From Phoronis australis (lineage: Eukaryota; Phoronida; Phoronidae), in contig NMRA01000170.1 in NCBI GenBank assembly GCA_002633005.1, forward strand, positions 354,344 through 418,343: a stretch of DNA of 64,000 nucleotides. The letters are read 5' to 3'. The first letter of the stretch is position 1; each line of letters begins with the position of its first letter. The notes below the pieces were generated by a model that saw only the letters and a program-made list of their open reading frames with translations, had not been told where the DNA came from and did not search any database. The translations under genes and the position numbers were made by a program. Of the stretch, positions 12,573-54,265 are shown piece after piece.

Positions 12573-15500
12573 TCATAGTTCATCCTTGTCTTCATGAACA
12601 TTGCACATTTCTGTGAATTTACAATTGTCGCGATAATCCTGAAAATATTTGTGAAACACATCGTACGGACAAAGAGTGTGCTCACAAAATGGCAATTTCA
12701 TCACTTGCTCATTGACGAGCACTTGAACCATATAGCGATCAAACTCTTTCGGCCATTCTAGGACATCGTGCATAATAGTCATCTCTGGGTCACACTTGTA
12801 CAGAACGACCGCTACATTAGCGGACATTGGTGCAATGACACCAGCACGAAACTTGCGACCTCTGACCTTGTGGTAGTTATCTGCAGTCAAGGGAAAGGGC
12901 GGCTTGAAGAGACCCATGGTGGCAATTAGAGGAAACAAAGTCTCGGCATGCCCAAACCTAAAAACACCTCTGAGTGTCCTGTGGAAATAAAGCAGAGAAT
13001 ACAAAATTGAAATTCAATAGAGCTTTTTCAGGATAAAAAGACAACATTTTTGTCTTGCATCCATTGACATCATTGTGCTAGCTTAATACCATACATACTG
13101 AGTGTAAATCTGCCTTATAGAAGCTCAATGAAGTGTTTCACATACAGGAGTGATGACGACAATAAGGAAGACCACTTGGACCTACAGCTGTTGCTCAGTT
13201 GGGCACATGAAATCCGGCATTTCTTTCCACCCACGAATTTCTTTAATTTTTCAAACTACGATCATATAATAAATACTGAATAAATATTTTTTACAATGTC
13301 CCTGCACAAAAAGGACTTTTACTGAGTTGCAATTTAATAACTCATTACTAGTGATTTCCAAAAGACTGGTCTGACTCGTGCGAGTTTGATGGACAGTGCG
13401 TCATTAACAGGCAATAATGCCTCGCATTTGAAGTCACGGCATTTAAAACCTTGATTAGGTGTATTTGTGGGAATTTCCAAAAAAATTGTTTGAAACCATG
13501 GCTGAAACTGATGAGGGCAGGAGCATTCTGTGCCAGTAGAGGGACCCACATGATACAGACCAGAGTCAACTGTGGTTTTTTGGGCCTAACCAAGCTTTTA
13601 TACTCCAACAGCAATTCTGTTTTTGCTTGTCCCTGCACTTACGGTAACTTTAAAGTCACATTTTTCAATGCTGAGCGCATAATTTTCCTAACGAAATCTG
13701 AACTCTTCTGTTGTAGCAAGAAATTTTCTATGAAAACTTTATAGTTAAGCAGATGAAACAAATTAAGAGATGGACTACAGTGTTTACATTGAATTCTAAT
13801 GCAAAAGTGACAATTACTCATGCCATTCAAGCGATACCATTCACAATTCATGCAAAAGGAACCATGTAGGCACTCACTTCTCTCTTCGTAAATCTTTTGT
13901 AACGGCATCTTCCATATACTTGATTATGTCTCTAATCAAAGGACAGCTCTGTGCGTAGTTCAATTTGTAACCATAAGCCTTTCTCCAATAGGACTGCAGC
14001 AGGGAAAGAATCAAAACGAACGTTAAAACTTTGTCAATTCAACAACGACCCTGCTGTCATTATTCAAATGTTTTGTGGAACTGTTGTCGGCTCAACATGT
14101 GGTGACACCACACTTAGCGGACGTGTAACCCAGCTGATTCAAAATTTGTGTTTTAGGTGGTAAGATACAACTTAAAAGTGATTGAATAACATGTCTTGGA
14201 GAATCTTTGGCACAAAAATGTGTAAATCTGTTTCAATTCAGTAGATATTGCGGCTCGTTTTCACTTTCATATTTTGTATAGTGGTTGATTTTAGCCATTC
14301 TTGCACCAAAAATCCTGTTGCAGTGGGCTTGCACTTTCCAACTCTGGTGTACTCAAGTGACAAGTGCTGACATGGCATTTTTAAAAGGGAAAATCAAGAA
14401 GTTTTGGTGAACCAGAACCTTTTCGACTTTAATTTGCTGCTGAACAAACACTTCAGTCTAATGGCATGATTAAAACAATTGTTTCATTATGCTCCCAAAG
14501 ACCATTAATTTAAAATGTATCACAGGTAATAAAAACCTTTATGGAATAACCACAACAAACTGCCCTACCTCTGGAATCAACGTACATTTGACTTTTATGA
14601 CGTACACCCTCAGAATGTTCAGCAACTTCACTTTTGGGTACCGTGTTCTGATGCACAGATGTTTAAATACATTTATTCAACAAAAATTTATAATTTATAC
14701 TTGATATGATTGGGGTTGGGCAACCTCAATAAAATATCCTTGTCATACTATCCAATGTGAAACAAATACATAATTATTTACAAAAAATCACAGGACAAGG
14801 AAATGATCTTTACGTAATAAAGTTGGTTGAAAAAAGGTAACAAGGGAAAGGAGCTTCATACACTCAAGACAGTAATGCTCACTAGAATTTGTTAACTTAT
14901 TATTTGCACACATCCTCATTCGCAATTTTTTTCACTGACACTGACATGGACAATCAATACAACCAGTTAGGAAGTCAAGTATTTCATCCTACTTGCCAAG
15001 GTTGACAGTATGTCAAATCATAAACGGCACTATTGATACCATTTAGCAAGAACTTAAATTTGAATCTCACAAGCAGATTTTTGCATCAAAAGTGTGAAAT
15101 TTGAAGTAAAACCATAAGTTAAAAGCTGTTCACAGATTAAAAAGATATCTAAAACAAATAGATGCAAGCATTTTTTATGCCTCTGCTTTCAAAGTCTAAT
15201 TGTCACGAATCGAAACTGGCTGAACCAGAGGCATTTGCCCGGGCTCAACTTGCAACATACTGTAGTTTGTCAACACCATCAGCTCTACCTTTAAATCAGT
15301 TCCATATTCAATAGCGTCCAACTCATCCTCTGTTAAGATTCCTTGCCACGGCGACGACCCATAGATGGCCTCCTCATAGGCAGCAAGGATGGAGATCAGC
15401 TTTAACTCACCTACGGCACAGTGAAAACATGATTAAAGTCCCACATCCTGGATACAACTCTCTTCTTTAGTGGAGGTAGAATAACACATCTATAGTACGA

Positions 15501-18500
15501 GTGACCTAGTTTACAAAAGGTAGGGGTGCTATCACACTCTTAAGCCAAGTCTGAGATAAGTGAATAAATATTTATCATGTCTCACTAAGTAACTTTATGT
15601 CTGTACTGCAACTCATGTAACAATAGATGTGTTGATTGCGTCAGTATTTGTTCGAGATGGAAGGATTTAAAGACTCCAACTGCCTCCAAAGCTGTCTGTC
15701 TGTATGGTAAACATAGTAACGCATAACTTAGCCAGGGATAAGGGCAATTTGCAGAAAATCTTCTAACATAAAGGATGGATTAGGATGTTCCATCACCTAT
15801 TAGTTAAGGATCTATAAGAAACACGTGACACGAAACACGTTGAGTAATCCATTGAACATAGTACATCTTCTCAAACCAACTGCTATGCAGTTCAGAGCAA
15901 ACCTAAATACATCTCAATATACTGATTAGTATGGGCAGCGAGAAAGTTCAAAGTAGACAACACTGCCAAATAAACAGTCAAGTTAGTTTTCATCAAGGTT
16001 ATTTGGTTCAGTTTTGGCAAACGGTAGAGTTATTTTGTTAAATTTTGACAGACTGGTTATTTGGTCAAATTTTGACAAACAGACAGTTTATTTGGCAAAC
16101 AGACAAAAGTTACTTGCGTCGAACAGACAGGTTACTCGCGTCGAACAGACAGGTTACTCGCGTCCGACAGACAGGTTACTCGCGTCCGACAGACAGGTTA
16201 CTCGCGTCCGACAGACAGGTTACTCGCGTCCGACAGACAGGTTACTCGNNNNNNNNNNNNNNNNNNNNNNNNNNNNNNNNNNNNNNNNNNNNNNNNNNNN
16301 NNNNNNNNNNNNNNNNNNNNNNNNNNNNNNNNNNNNNNNNNNNNNNNNNNNNNNNNNNNNNNNNNNNNNNNNNNNNNNNNNNNNNNNNNNNNNNNNNNNN
16401 NNNNNNNNNNNNNNNNNNNNNNNNNNNNNNNNNNNNNNNNNNNNNNNNNNNNNNNNNNNNNNNNNNNNNNNNNNNNNNNNNNNNNNNNNNNNNNNNNNNN
16501 NNNNNNNNNNNNNNNNNNNNNNNNNNNNNNNNNNNNNNNNNNNNNNNNNNNNNNNNNNNNNNNNNNNNNNNNNNNNNNNNNNNNNNNNNNNNNNNNNNNN
16601 NNNNNNNNNNNNNNNNNNNNNNNNNNNNNNNNNNNNNNNNNNNNNNNNNNNNNNNNNNNNNNNNNNNNNNNNNNNNNNNNNNNNNNNNNNNNNNNNNNNN
16701 NNNNNNNNNNNNNNNNNNNNNNNNNNNNNNNNNNNNNNNNNNNNNNNNNNNNNNNNNNNNNNNNNNNNNNNNNNNNNNNNNNNNNNNNNNNNNNNNNNNN
16801 NNNNNNNNNNNNNNNNNNNNNNNNNNNNNNNNNNNNNNNNNNNNNNNNNNNNNNNNNNNNNNNNNNNNNNNNNNNNNNNNNNNNNNNNNNNNNNNNNNNN
16901 NNNNNNNNNNNNNNNNNNNNNNNNNNNNNNNNNNNNNNNNNNNNNNNNNNNNNNNNNNNNNNNNNNNNNNNNNNNNNNNNNNNNNNNNNNNNNNNNNNNN
17001 NNNNNNNNNNNNNNNNNNNNNNNNNNNNNNNNNNNNNNNNNNNNNNNNNNNNNNNNNNNNNNNNNNNNNNNNNNNNNNNNNNNNNNNNNNNNNNNNNNNN
17101 NNNNNNNNNNNNNNNNNNNNNNNNNNNNNNNNNNNNNNNNNNNNNNNNNNNNNNNNNNNNNNNNNNNNNNNNNNNNNNNNNNNNNNNNNNNNNNNNNNNN
17201 NNNNNNNNNNNNNNNNNNNNNNNNNNNNNNNNNNNNNNNNNNNNNNNNCAGACAGGTTACTCGTGTCCAACAGACAGGTTACTCGTGTCCAAAAGACAGG
17301 TTACTCGTGTCCAACAGACAGTTTACTCGTGTCCAACAGACAGTTTACTCGTGTCCAACAGACAGGTTACTTGTGTTCAACAGACAGGTTACTTGTGTTC
17401 AACAGACAGGTTACTTGTGTTCAACAGACAGGTTACTTGTGTTCAACAGACAGGTTACTTGTCTAACGAACATGTCTCAGTTCTATCAAACAGACAGGTT
17501 AATCATCAAATGAACATGTTGGCATTGCCAAACAGACGTAGTAGTAGAACAGACAGGACAGAGGGCGCTGTCGCAACTCAAGAAATAGTTGACGTCACCA
17601 AGTCATCGAATATCATGAGCCCCGTAATGGCCACAAAAATTCCACAAACCTCTTTTTGATGGTCTGCAGTGAAGAGTTTCCTTCATAGGACTGTTCTCAA
17701 TTTGTCATCGACCATTCTTAAATTAAAATTACTGCGTTTGCTTGTTGAAATCAACATGGGTCATCATCTTTTTTGACAAAATTTGAAATTTATGTGGTAT
17801 GGCACTAAGTGTACTAGCTATTGCAGTTAGTTTTGCACATACACAACATGTGTTTGTTTCAAATTTTGAAAAACATTGTATATATCATTTTCTTCAATCA
17901 TGTTTATCAAAATACAGCCGGAAATAAAATACCCCACTAGCTTCGGAATTATTTTGAGTTACCTTTATTTGCTATGTACAACCATTTTTCCACTGCGTCA
18001 ACAAAGCTCTGCATTACAATAAGTCATGTACTGGGGTTCAATGTTGTCAAAACTGTAACAAACAGATTCTTTGCTTTGGCATCATATCAGCACAGCCATA
18101 ACACAATTTTGTTTCGTATGAAATCATTCATAATTTAACGAGTCTTACATGCAGTTTGTTGTTGTTGTTTTGAGACTGCAATACTTGTCAGTTTTCATCA
18201 CCTTGCATGATTAATTGTCAACAGTCGACAGGGTTTCTGGGAATACATCTTATCAATCAATTACGATTTCCTGACTAAACCACCATCCACAGAAAACTGC
18301 AGCATTAGAAAGGGGAGCCAAAACCAGCTGCTGAAATTTTCCATTTTGAACCTTTTCGCTGCCCATAGATTTATAGGCCTGTCCCCTGTCTAAAGACTTC
18401 TCAATAGACTGACTATACTACCACCCCGTCTGAAGACATATCTCAATATACTTCAGAAAGATTGCCGTTTATGTTTGGAGACTTCTCAAAACAGGTACAT

Positions 18501-20468
18501 GGGTTATACCTGCCTGGAGGCAACTCTAAGATACTGAACCAACAGGTTCACTGTTTAGAGACATCTCAATATACTGACAACACAGTATCAACATCTGAAC
18601 TGCGCCAGCACATCTGGCACAGACGAAGATCATATCCCATATAGGACCGCTATATGCTGTAAGTTTCTCGGCAAATTATTCCTCACGCTGACTAAACCAT
18701 CAAAGTCACATAGTTATAATTATGTTTTAAGCATAAGAAGCGTTGATGTTTTTGATTCTTTCCAACTTGAACAAATACTTTGTTTGATGATTAAGATGTC
18801 TTTTCAATATGTTCGTCAACAATGCCATTTTGTCCAGGTGTGACCCCGGCAGTCAATTTTAACCACTAATGAACTCTGGTGTCAGAATACTGCGTTAGTG
18901 GTTGGCTACACAGGATGCAGGGCTTGGAATGACCAATGACAAAAAACGCGGAAACTTTTACGGCCTTGAAATAGTTGATGTGAACCTTTCGCCAACGAAA
19001 ATCGGTAGGACTAAAAAAAAAGAAAAAACCTTACCACCATCACCACCATCAGTAGCATGCGTCTGCGTCTTTTTATCTCGTCCATCCACTCCCACCCCCA
19101 CACATTTTTAGCTGCAGAGCCGTAGTATTTGTCACCGCGGTTTACAATCACATGAAAATCCCACCACGCTATCCCAGATGCCCCGGCAATGTTGACAATT
19201 TCCGTTCCTCCGAAACATAAAGAGCAACTTCCGCTTTTCGAGGTGAACCTCGTCGGCAACGCCGCTGTAAGAAACAAATTTGCCGCGGAAATTTATATCA
19301 AATCCGATTTTTTTTACGCAGAATATAATAAAATGTGCGGACAGAACATTTGAAAAAAGCGGAAATCCGCATTTGCACGGAAAATTCCAAGCCCTGAGGA
19401 TGTCATGGAGGACAATTTCAATACGATTTAAAAATGCACTTGCTATAGACATATGCAGTGACACATTCAAAACACAATTGGCCCAGTTCTTGATTTCATT
19501 AACTGAATGAAGGACCATTTGGACAGAAATGTTGATTCCAGGAGTATTGGTTCGAGTTTGATAGATTTAAAGACTCTTAACAGTCTCCAAATGTGTCCAT
19601 CTATACATGACACATACATAAAGTAACTCAATTTTTATAGTTAAGCATAATTTACAGTAAATTCTCAGGCATACACAACATACAGGTTACATTACGGTGT
19701 GCTGTCGCCCACATACTGACCCGGTTCCAGCACAGTTGATAGGCCAAGTCGAGATGAAATGATTTTGGCCATTTCTAGCATTACTGGACCATCTTTGAAT
19801 TTGTGCATTTCTGCCAATGCAGTTCTGTTGTTCTTTATGGCATCTAAGTATGTTGGGCAATAGTCGTAGAATCTCAGCAGTTTGTCGTCAATGTGAATTT
19901 TGAATGTTTCTGCTTTCGCCGTCGCATTTGCTTCACCCAGTAGTCCACTCAAGCAAGCTCTAGCTGTGGCAATAGTTCTCTGTCTATCACTTGAAATAAG
20001 TTTAATATCACTGCTTGAAAATGCAGTTGGGAGTTTCAGCAGCATCTTTTGGAACCTTGCAGCAATGTCTTGAATTTCAATGACGCCCAGAGCAGCAAGG
20101 TGTTTCTCCAGAGAATCCTCAAAAGGCGAGGACCAGTCGTTGAGAAGTTGAAACTTTGGTGCGCTTATTTTCCCTTTAATGCTGGAATGGAAATTTTTGA
20201 AGTGTCTCATATCTTTAAGGCTGGGATACCTATACCCATGACGAAACAGTAAATTCACTTGCAATACATCGCAGGTTGGTGGCCGTAAAGCAGGCTGTTC
20301 TTCTAATGTTTTAAGAAAGACACCGTCGACAACAGAGTTGTACTTTGTTTTAGTACCATGGAAAGCTTGGTTTGTGGTTCTGGTGCTATGACAAAGCCTT
20401 GTTAAGTGAAATATGATTAAAATCCGTAACCCCGTTTTCTTAACTGTAGAAATTGAGGGTGCAGACAT
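12573..20468 (-). CDS. MINPP1: Multiple inositol polyphosphate phosphatase 1 (MINPP1), 4 exons
   Basis: A histidine-acid phosphatase of the ER lumen that removes phosphates from InsP6 and InsP5 and, in vertebrates, from 2,3-bisphosphoglycerate. Exons in transcript order: 20468-19721, 15410-15289, 13994-13878, 12978-12573. The expected protein is about 463 residues (human 487). Residues 14-27 are hydrophobic after a KK pair, consistent with a signal peptide. RHGYRYP at 76-82 is the catalytic histidine motif. GHAE at about 338-341 is the MINPP-type proton-donor motif, where other histidine acid phosphatases have HD. The C-terminus is KDEL, an ER-retention signal (human SDEL). Exons 1-2 and 3-4 join in phase only if one extra base in exon 3 is removed. 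The start ATG at 20468 is the first in the open frame and precedes the signal peptide. The gene is divergent from PAPS synthase and convergent with IKK. Confidence 0.93.
13878..13994 (-). CDS. MINPP1: MINPP1 exon 3 with a probable one-base insertion
   Basis: From the acceptor (phase 0) the exon reads SYWRK, matching the family, then breaks. From the next frame it reads AYGYKLNYAQSCPL and on to the donor. The switch falls in a run of four T on the plus strand (13980-13983). With three T the exon is 116 bp, reads through continuously, and ends in phase 2 as exon 4 requires. As written it is 117 bp and the frame is lost. All other exons are intact, so a base-calling error or a rare allele is more likely than a dead gene. 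Confidence 0.8.
16078..17545. repeat. 22-bp minisatellite in MINPP1 intron 1, interrupted by a 1000-N gap
   Basis: The unit is CAGACAGGTTACTCGTGTCC plus two bases. The visible parts are 16078-16248 and 17249-17545, with N at 16249-17248 (exactly 1000, so a nominal gap size). Units change in order along the array: CGCGTCGA, then CGCGTCCG on the left, CGTGTCCA, then TGTGTTCA on the right, and they decay at both ends. All three plus-strand frames are free of stops, giving a 22-residue repeat in each frame. This follows from the unit's sequence and is not evidence of a protein. The array lies in the MINPP1 intron. Confidence 0.9.
17546..19690. other. MINPP1 intron 1, rest
   Basis: Intronic on the minus strand. 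It holds no recognisable exon or named repeat. The short open frames at 18902-19111 and 19132-19518 run through low-complexity sequence and have no family signature. Confidence 0.5.
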
Positions 20469-20976
20469 TTTGATAGCAGTAGGCTACCACTTGCAGCTTT
20501 GTTCAATATTTTTATATATTAAACAAAGCTGCAAAAATTATTAAATATATAAAATTTTATAGAATTAAAATAAATAAAAAAAGTTTTGAATTATTTCAGT
20601 TACCACAAATTTTCCATTTAAAATGAAATTTCTGTATAAAGTACTGTATATTGGTTGATTTTTTTCTGTTCACTTGGTGTCTCATTTGGCCTTTAACCTA
20701 GCTTCATCAGTGTCGATTAGTACGGTTCACTTGAGGTCACCTGGGTAGAGTTCAGAAACGCTGGTTCATCCCTGGAAAATAAGACATCGTGAGATTTCGC
20801 GAGACTTTGCTGTGTTCTTCGAATATTATCACGTGATTTTTGTTAGATTTTTGTTGCTGCAAGACAACTATTGAACTCTACCCAGATTACAGCCTGTGGA
20901 GCATAGGAACCTATTGAAAGATACTAAATCTTTGACCGATTTTAACCCGTAAACGAACTTGCTGTTCAGTTTCACG
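20469..20976. promoter_or_regulatory. Shared divergent promoter region of MINPP1 and PAPS synthase
   Basis: Only 508 bp separate the two ATG codons, so promoters and both 5' UTRs must fit here unless upstream exons exist. Visible elements are a CACGTG E-box (20830-20835), TTTCGCGAGA (20795-20804; one mismatch to the TCTCGCGAGA motif known from divergent housekeeping promoters), and a perfect 14-bp inverted repeat, CTGGGTAGAGTTCA (20741-20754) with its complement at 20872-20885. The MINPP1-proximal part (20540-20640) is very AT-rich. Transcription start sites cannot be placed from sequence. Confidence 0.6.
20491..20534 (-). promoter_or_regulatory. Perfect 13-bp stem just upstream of the MINPP1 ATG
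   Basis: TTGCAGCTTTGTT (20491-20503) and AACAAAGCTGCAA (20522-20534) are exact complements around an 18-base AT loop, ending 22 bases before the MINPP1 start codon. If transcribed, it is a 5' UTR hairpin close to the start. It could instead be a small foldback remnant. Confidence 0.5.
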
Positions 20977-50388
<29,412 letters not shown>

Positions 50389-53194
50389 AGGGGGACTGAC
50401 AAGGATTTTAAAACAAGGGCTTAGGGAAACAGTGGTAGCTCAGATCAAAGTACTTACTTAGGCTTTCTTTTAACTCTCTGTTTTTCAGACTACAGGGTTT
50501 GTAATTTTCAGTTTTAGGATAATTTCAGTATTTGGCTCTCTTTTTATTTAGGCTGTTTCCAGGCAATAAGTTTTATGAGACATGTTTTGTGATGTTTTGT
50601 GCTGTTCATTTGGACACTTATGACCATTTACAACATTGTTCAATATTTTAAGGCCAAAAACCATTGTTGGTTCTTGTCTCTACCCAGACTCATTTTGAGA
50701 CCTGCTCTCACCGACTAACAAAAATGACCGCCCAATTTCAGCCAAGATATTTTTTATTTTTTGCAAAGCGCGTAAAAAACAAACCCACTTCATTTTTGCT
50801 CATCTCAGATGTATTTTCTTTTTTGGAACAGTGCACAACTAATAAGCTGCACACCACTGACTCTATTTCCAAAAAAGGGACCAGAACCAACTGGGTGTTT
50901 TCCCAATCATTGTTCTGTTCACACATTAATGTTTGTTCAGGGTGGGATGATGGAAATTTCCTCAATAATATCAAATGTATGTATACTTACATACACTAGG
51001 TTTCTAATGAACAAAACAGTTATTTCTTTGATATCTGAATGAAGTGAGAACAAAAAGCTATTTTTAGCTCTGGAGTGTTCTTAGGATAAGGGTCCAATAT
51101 GACCACCTGAGTGCTAGTCTCTCTACTGTAGCATTGCTCCACTAGCGCCACTTGGTGAACGTAGCGATTTTCATTGCTTTGAAAACATACTACATGTGAA
51201 ATTATTTCATTATGCGTTTCTGGGTGTGCTAGTCGGTGTAGTGGTTTGAGTGACAAGTGATGGCATAAACTGCAATTGTCGGGTATAATGTGCCGTATTT
51301 TTGAGGACCAGTTTGATGCCAGTTTGCAGAAAACTGGTTCTCAAAATGCAGGCACATTATATCCGACAATTACCGCCATCACAATAGTGTAATTTCAGAG
51401 TGGTCATGTCAAGTTTGCTATCTGTGTTTGTTTTGTTAAACTAAGCCAGTTAAAATCCCATGCTGTGTGTGTGTGTGTTATAATTAGTTTGTGTGTGGTC
51501 TGCAAAGATGGGAAATGGTAATGCCAGTCATCTGTCTTCAGGTGACACCTGTTGTCAGAAATCTAACAATCCAGTAATAAAATACCAAGCAATTTATACT
51601 TAATATTTGTGCACTTACTGCAACCAATCAGTTGTTGGTTTTTCATTCTTGAATATAATTGAGCATTGAATCTTTTCACATCTTTCCAACAAATCGTGTG
51701 TGTGTTAAGTGGACAAGATGAGGTTTATAGATGTGCTATATAAAAGATTTTTTCTATCTTATGCAAGGGACCACAGAATGCCTCTTAATTTTTGTCTGTT
51801 TATATTTGGTCTTTGTTGATGGTTGCATTTTACACAGTTTATTGAAATTATATTCAGATTGACAATGATTTTTTAATTTTAGTTTCTGATTTTCAGTAAA
51901 GTTTAAGGTGTCCAATAATAAACTAATGAAGTGGCAATTTTTTGTTTTTGGTGGAGTAAATTGACCTTCGCTGCATAATTGAAGATACATTGAGCACTGG
52001 TTACTAGGTAATATTACTATAACCTTGGGACATCACGTTTCACGCATTGTCCAATATCTAGTGTTTTGATTTCAAGGGCATTTCCCTGCTGTTAAGCTGT
52101 CTATGTTTAATTCTTAATGGCTGCACTTTGGGGCTTAAAAACCATAACTCGTTCATCCGGTCTTGAATTATTACCAAATGAGCTGACAACTCAAGCCTAG
52201 ACAATGCGTATATGCGCTTTTTTCAAATATGCAATTTTAGGGTTGGCCAACCTCGGGGATGGACTCAGAAATTTGAGTTAGGAAAACCAAATTCACTGAT
52301 GTGTATATGCAACAATGTGTATGCGTGTGAACTCACTCTGCGGAAAACGTTTTCATTCGACACGTGCCTGCCTGCATTACCAACCCTGTAAATTTCTTCC
52401 ATTGTCTTTATCCGCTCGTGAAACCATATGTTTGCAAAAAAAAATGTCCAGAAGTGTGATTTTAGGTACACAAAAATATTGCCCGGTGTTAGCAGTCGTA
52501 TGGTTGTTTATTCAAATATCCCATTTTTTATTGCGGGTGACCAATGTCCACAAATGAAAATGTTTGCCGTATCACGAGATAAACAAATTCTACATTCTAA
52601 CCCCATTACAACTAGCATTCCGTGACCTGCCTAAAACCTTCGTTGTTCAGCTGAGGTTTGGAGTAACCATAAATTAACTTTTTAGGGTGAAATAAAAAAC
52701 AGGATACCTGAGTACAGGAATAAAATATGTACTGCGGTCTAATATAATTTTTAAAACAATAGTTCTGTTGTTTGTTCTTTTAACTCGGGCACTCGGGGAG
52801 CTACCTGTACAGGTGGTATCCACACGCAAGTAGTATTTTCAGACAATACGAGAAATACAGAAAGAAGTTATCTTACAATCAATGTCATACAGTTTGTAAC
52901 GAAATCTGCCCTTCAGGTGTTGTCTGCAGATTTACAATAAAGCTTGCGCAAATACAGATGCACGTTTCTTACAATGGTGGATTTAGATGTGGCCAAAGGG
53001 TCACCTTCCATCCCATAATCCTGACTTCTGCTAAGTGATCTCTGCGAGACCTTAAATGACAAGGGGTTAACACAAGTCTTTCAAATACACACGATTTCCT
53101 TTTCGCCGAGTCGGTTGACTTCCTCAAGTTTTCAACTAGTCGGGGAAACTACATAGCCTATATTCAAAGGTATTATCACAGAAACTAATTATGG
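50389..53194 (+). other. PAPSS 3' region and intergenic DNA
   Basis: It starts with the PAPSS 3' UTR. One plausible AATAAA is at 51576-51581, but the true end is unknown. A short GT-rich microsatellite lies near 51462. The hairpin at 51257-51382 and the repeat at 52110-52255 are listed separately. No gene is recognised. Confidence 0.5.
51257..51382. repeat. Foldback element with about 55-bp arms
   Basis: GTGATGGC (51257) to GGACCAGTTT pairs with AAACTGGTTCTCAAAATGCA to GCCATCAC (51382), with a loop of about 16 bases. The core, AATTGTCGG and ATAATGTGCC, is nearly perfect. Related fragments with the ATTTTGAGAAC block occur near 25100, 35665 and 44550. It is a non-autonomous hairpin element. 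Confidence 0.7.
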
Positions 53195-54265
53195 GCAAAA
53201 AACTAAATACACAAAACGTACCGAGAGTGGCGTACATGAAGTAATATCCCACGAGACACTATTACGCGTATCGGCCGAGACCTAGGCTCGAGGTCGATAC
53301 GCGGAATAATGTCTAGTGAGATATCACTTCATGTACGCCAATCGAAGTACGTTTTGTATTTATCCCATACTCTTCGAATTCCTAAGTTTCTTTCACTTTT
53401 CCGCAGATTTTTAAATAGTTCGCTCAAACTGTTCACGTGGCGGATCACATCCTATATGTATGTACTTGCGCGTTAGGATGCAAGTTTTCTGTAGTAAAAG
53501 AAACAGATTTAACTGTGACGATTTATTACATGAAATAAGATAACAAAGATGAAAACAAGGGTAACTTTTCATTGAACTTGTAAAATCTCCTAAAATAGTT
53601 AAACAACGACAATTTTTGATTTTGTAGTTACCGAAGGATCGGCGCCTGAGTTGCAGACGATAAAATATTGAGCAAATGAAAACTGGAGCAGAACTGTCAT
53701 ATAATTAACAGTCTTGTTCCAGATGTTATGATTGAGACCTGATTGTATGCTGAGCGTTATTTACACTGTTAAAATTGTATTACTTTAAACTATTTTCCGA
53801 AAGTTTGGTGATTGCACCGGCTAACGACGTCGAGTCGATACTGACCTACCGTTTGAACTTTCCATGTCATAGGTCAATGTTGAAGTAGTGCGGGAGGTGA
53901 ATACGGAAAACATTATTACAAGGCCGTATTTCCCTCGACAGGTTCAACGCGTATAGAAAGTAGTTACAAAGCCGAGGCGAGTCGAGAAAGGTAGATCGAT
54001 TATGTTCTCAGTCGTTATCCCCCTTAACTAGAGCCCTCGTGGATTTTGGAGAATTATCCACTAGGGCTCTAGAATACGGGGGATAACGAATTCGCCATGT
54101 AATAATCTATATTTATCCCATACGCGTTGAATCTGTCGAGGGAAATATGGCCTTGTAATAATGTTTTCCGTATTCACCTCGACCTTCGGTCTCGGTCGAT
54201 ACGCGGAATAATGTCTCATGGGATATTACTTCATGTACGCCACACTCGGTACGTTTTGTGTATGC
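53195..54265. mobile_element. Composite nested-palindrome repeat, copy 1
   Basis: Three nested inverted pairs: outer arms 53209-53280 and 54191-54261 (ACAAAACGTACCGAG and its complement), middle arms 53895-53953 and 54121-54179 (GTGAATACGGAAAAC and CGACAGGTTCAACGCGTA), and an inner hairpin 54013-54088. The outer left arm also pairs locally with 53294-53362. The left half (53209-53953) is repeated in the same orientation at 57086-57796, and the inner part recurs at 32618-32718. No open reading frame of note. It looks like a non-autonomous DNA element that has rearranged. Confidence 0.65.

Noticed and set aside
13334-13744. Overlapping short frames on both strands in MINPP1 intron 3
   Set aside because: Intronic; no similarity to MINPP1 or to other families.
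16014-17513. Long open frames across the 22-bp array
   Set aside because: Open only because the repeat unit has no stop in any plus frame and because N codons are not stops. The array lies in a MINPP1 intron.
16078-17545. CRISPR-like regular repeats
   Set aside because: Units are contiguous with no unique spacers, and the DNA is clearly from an animal nucleus.
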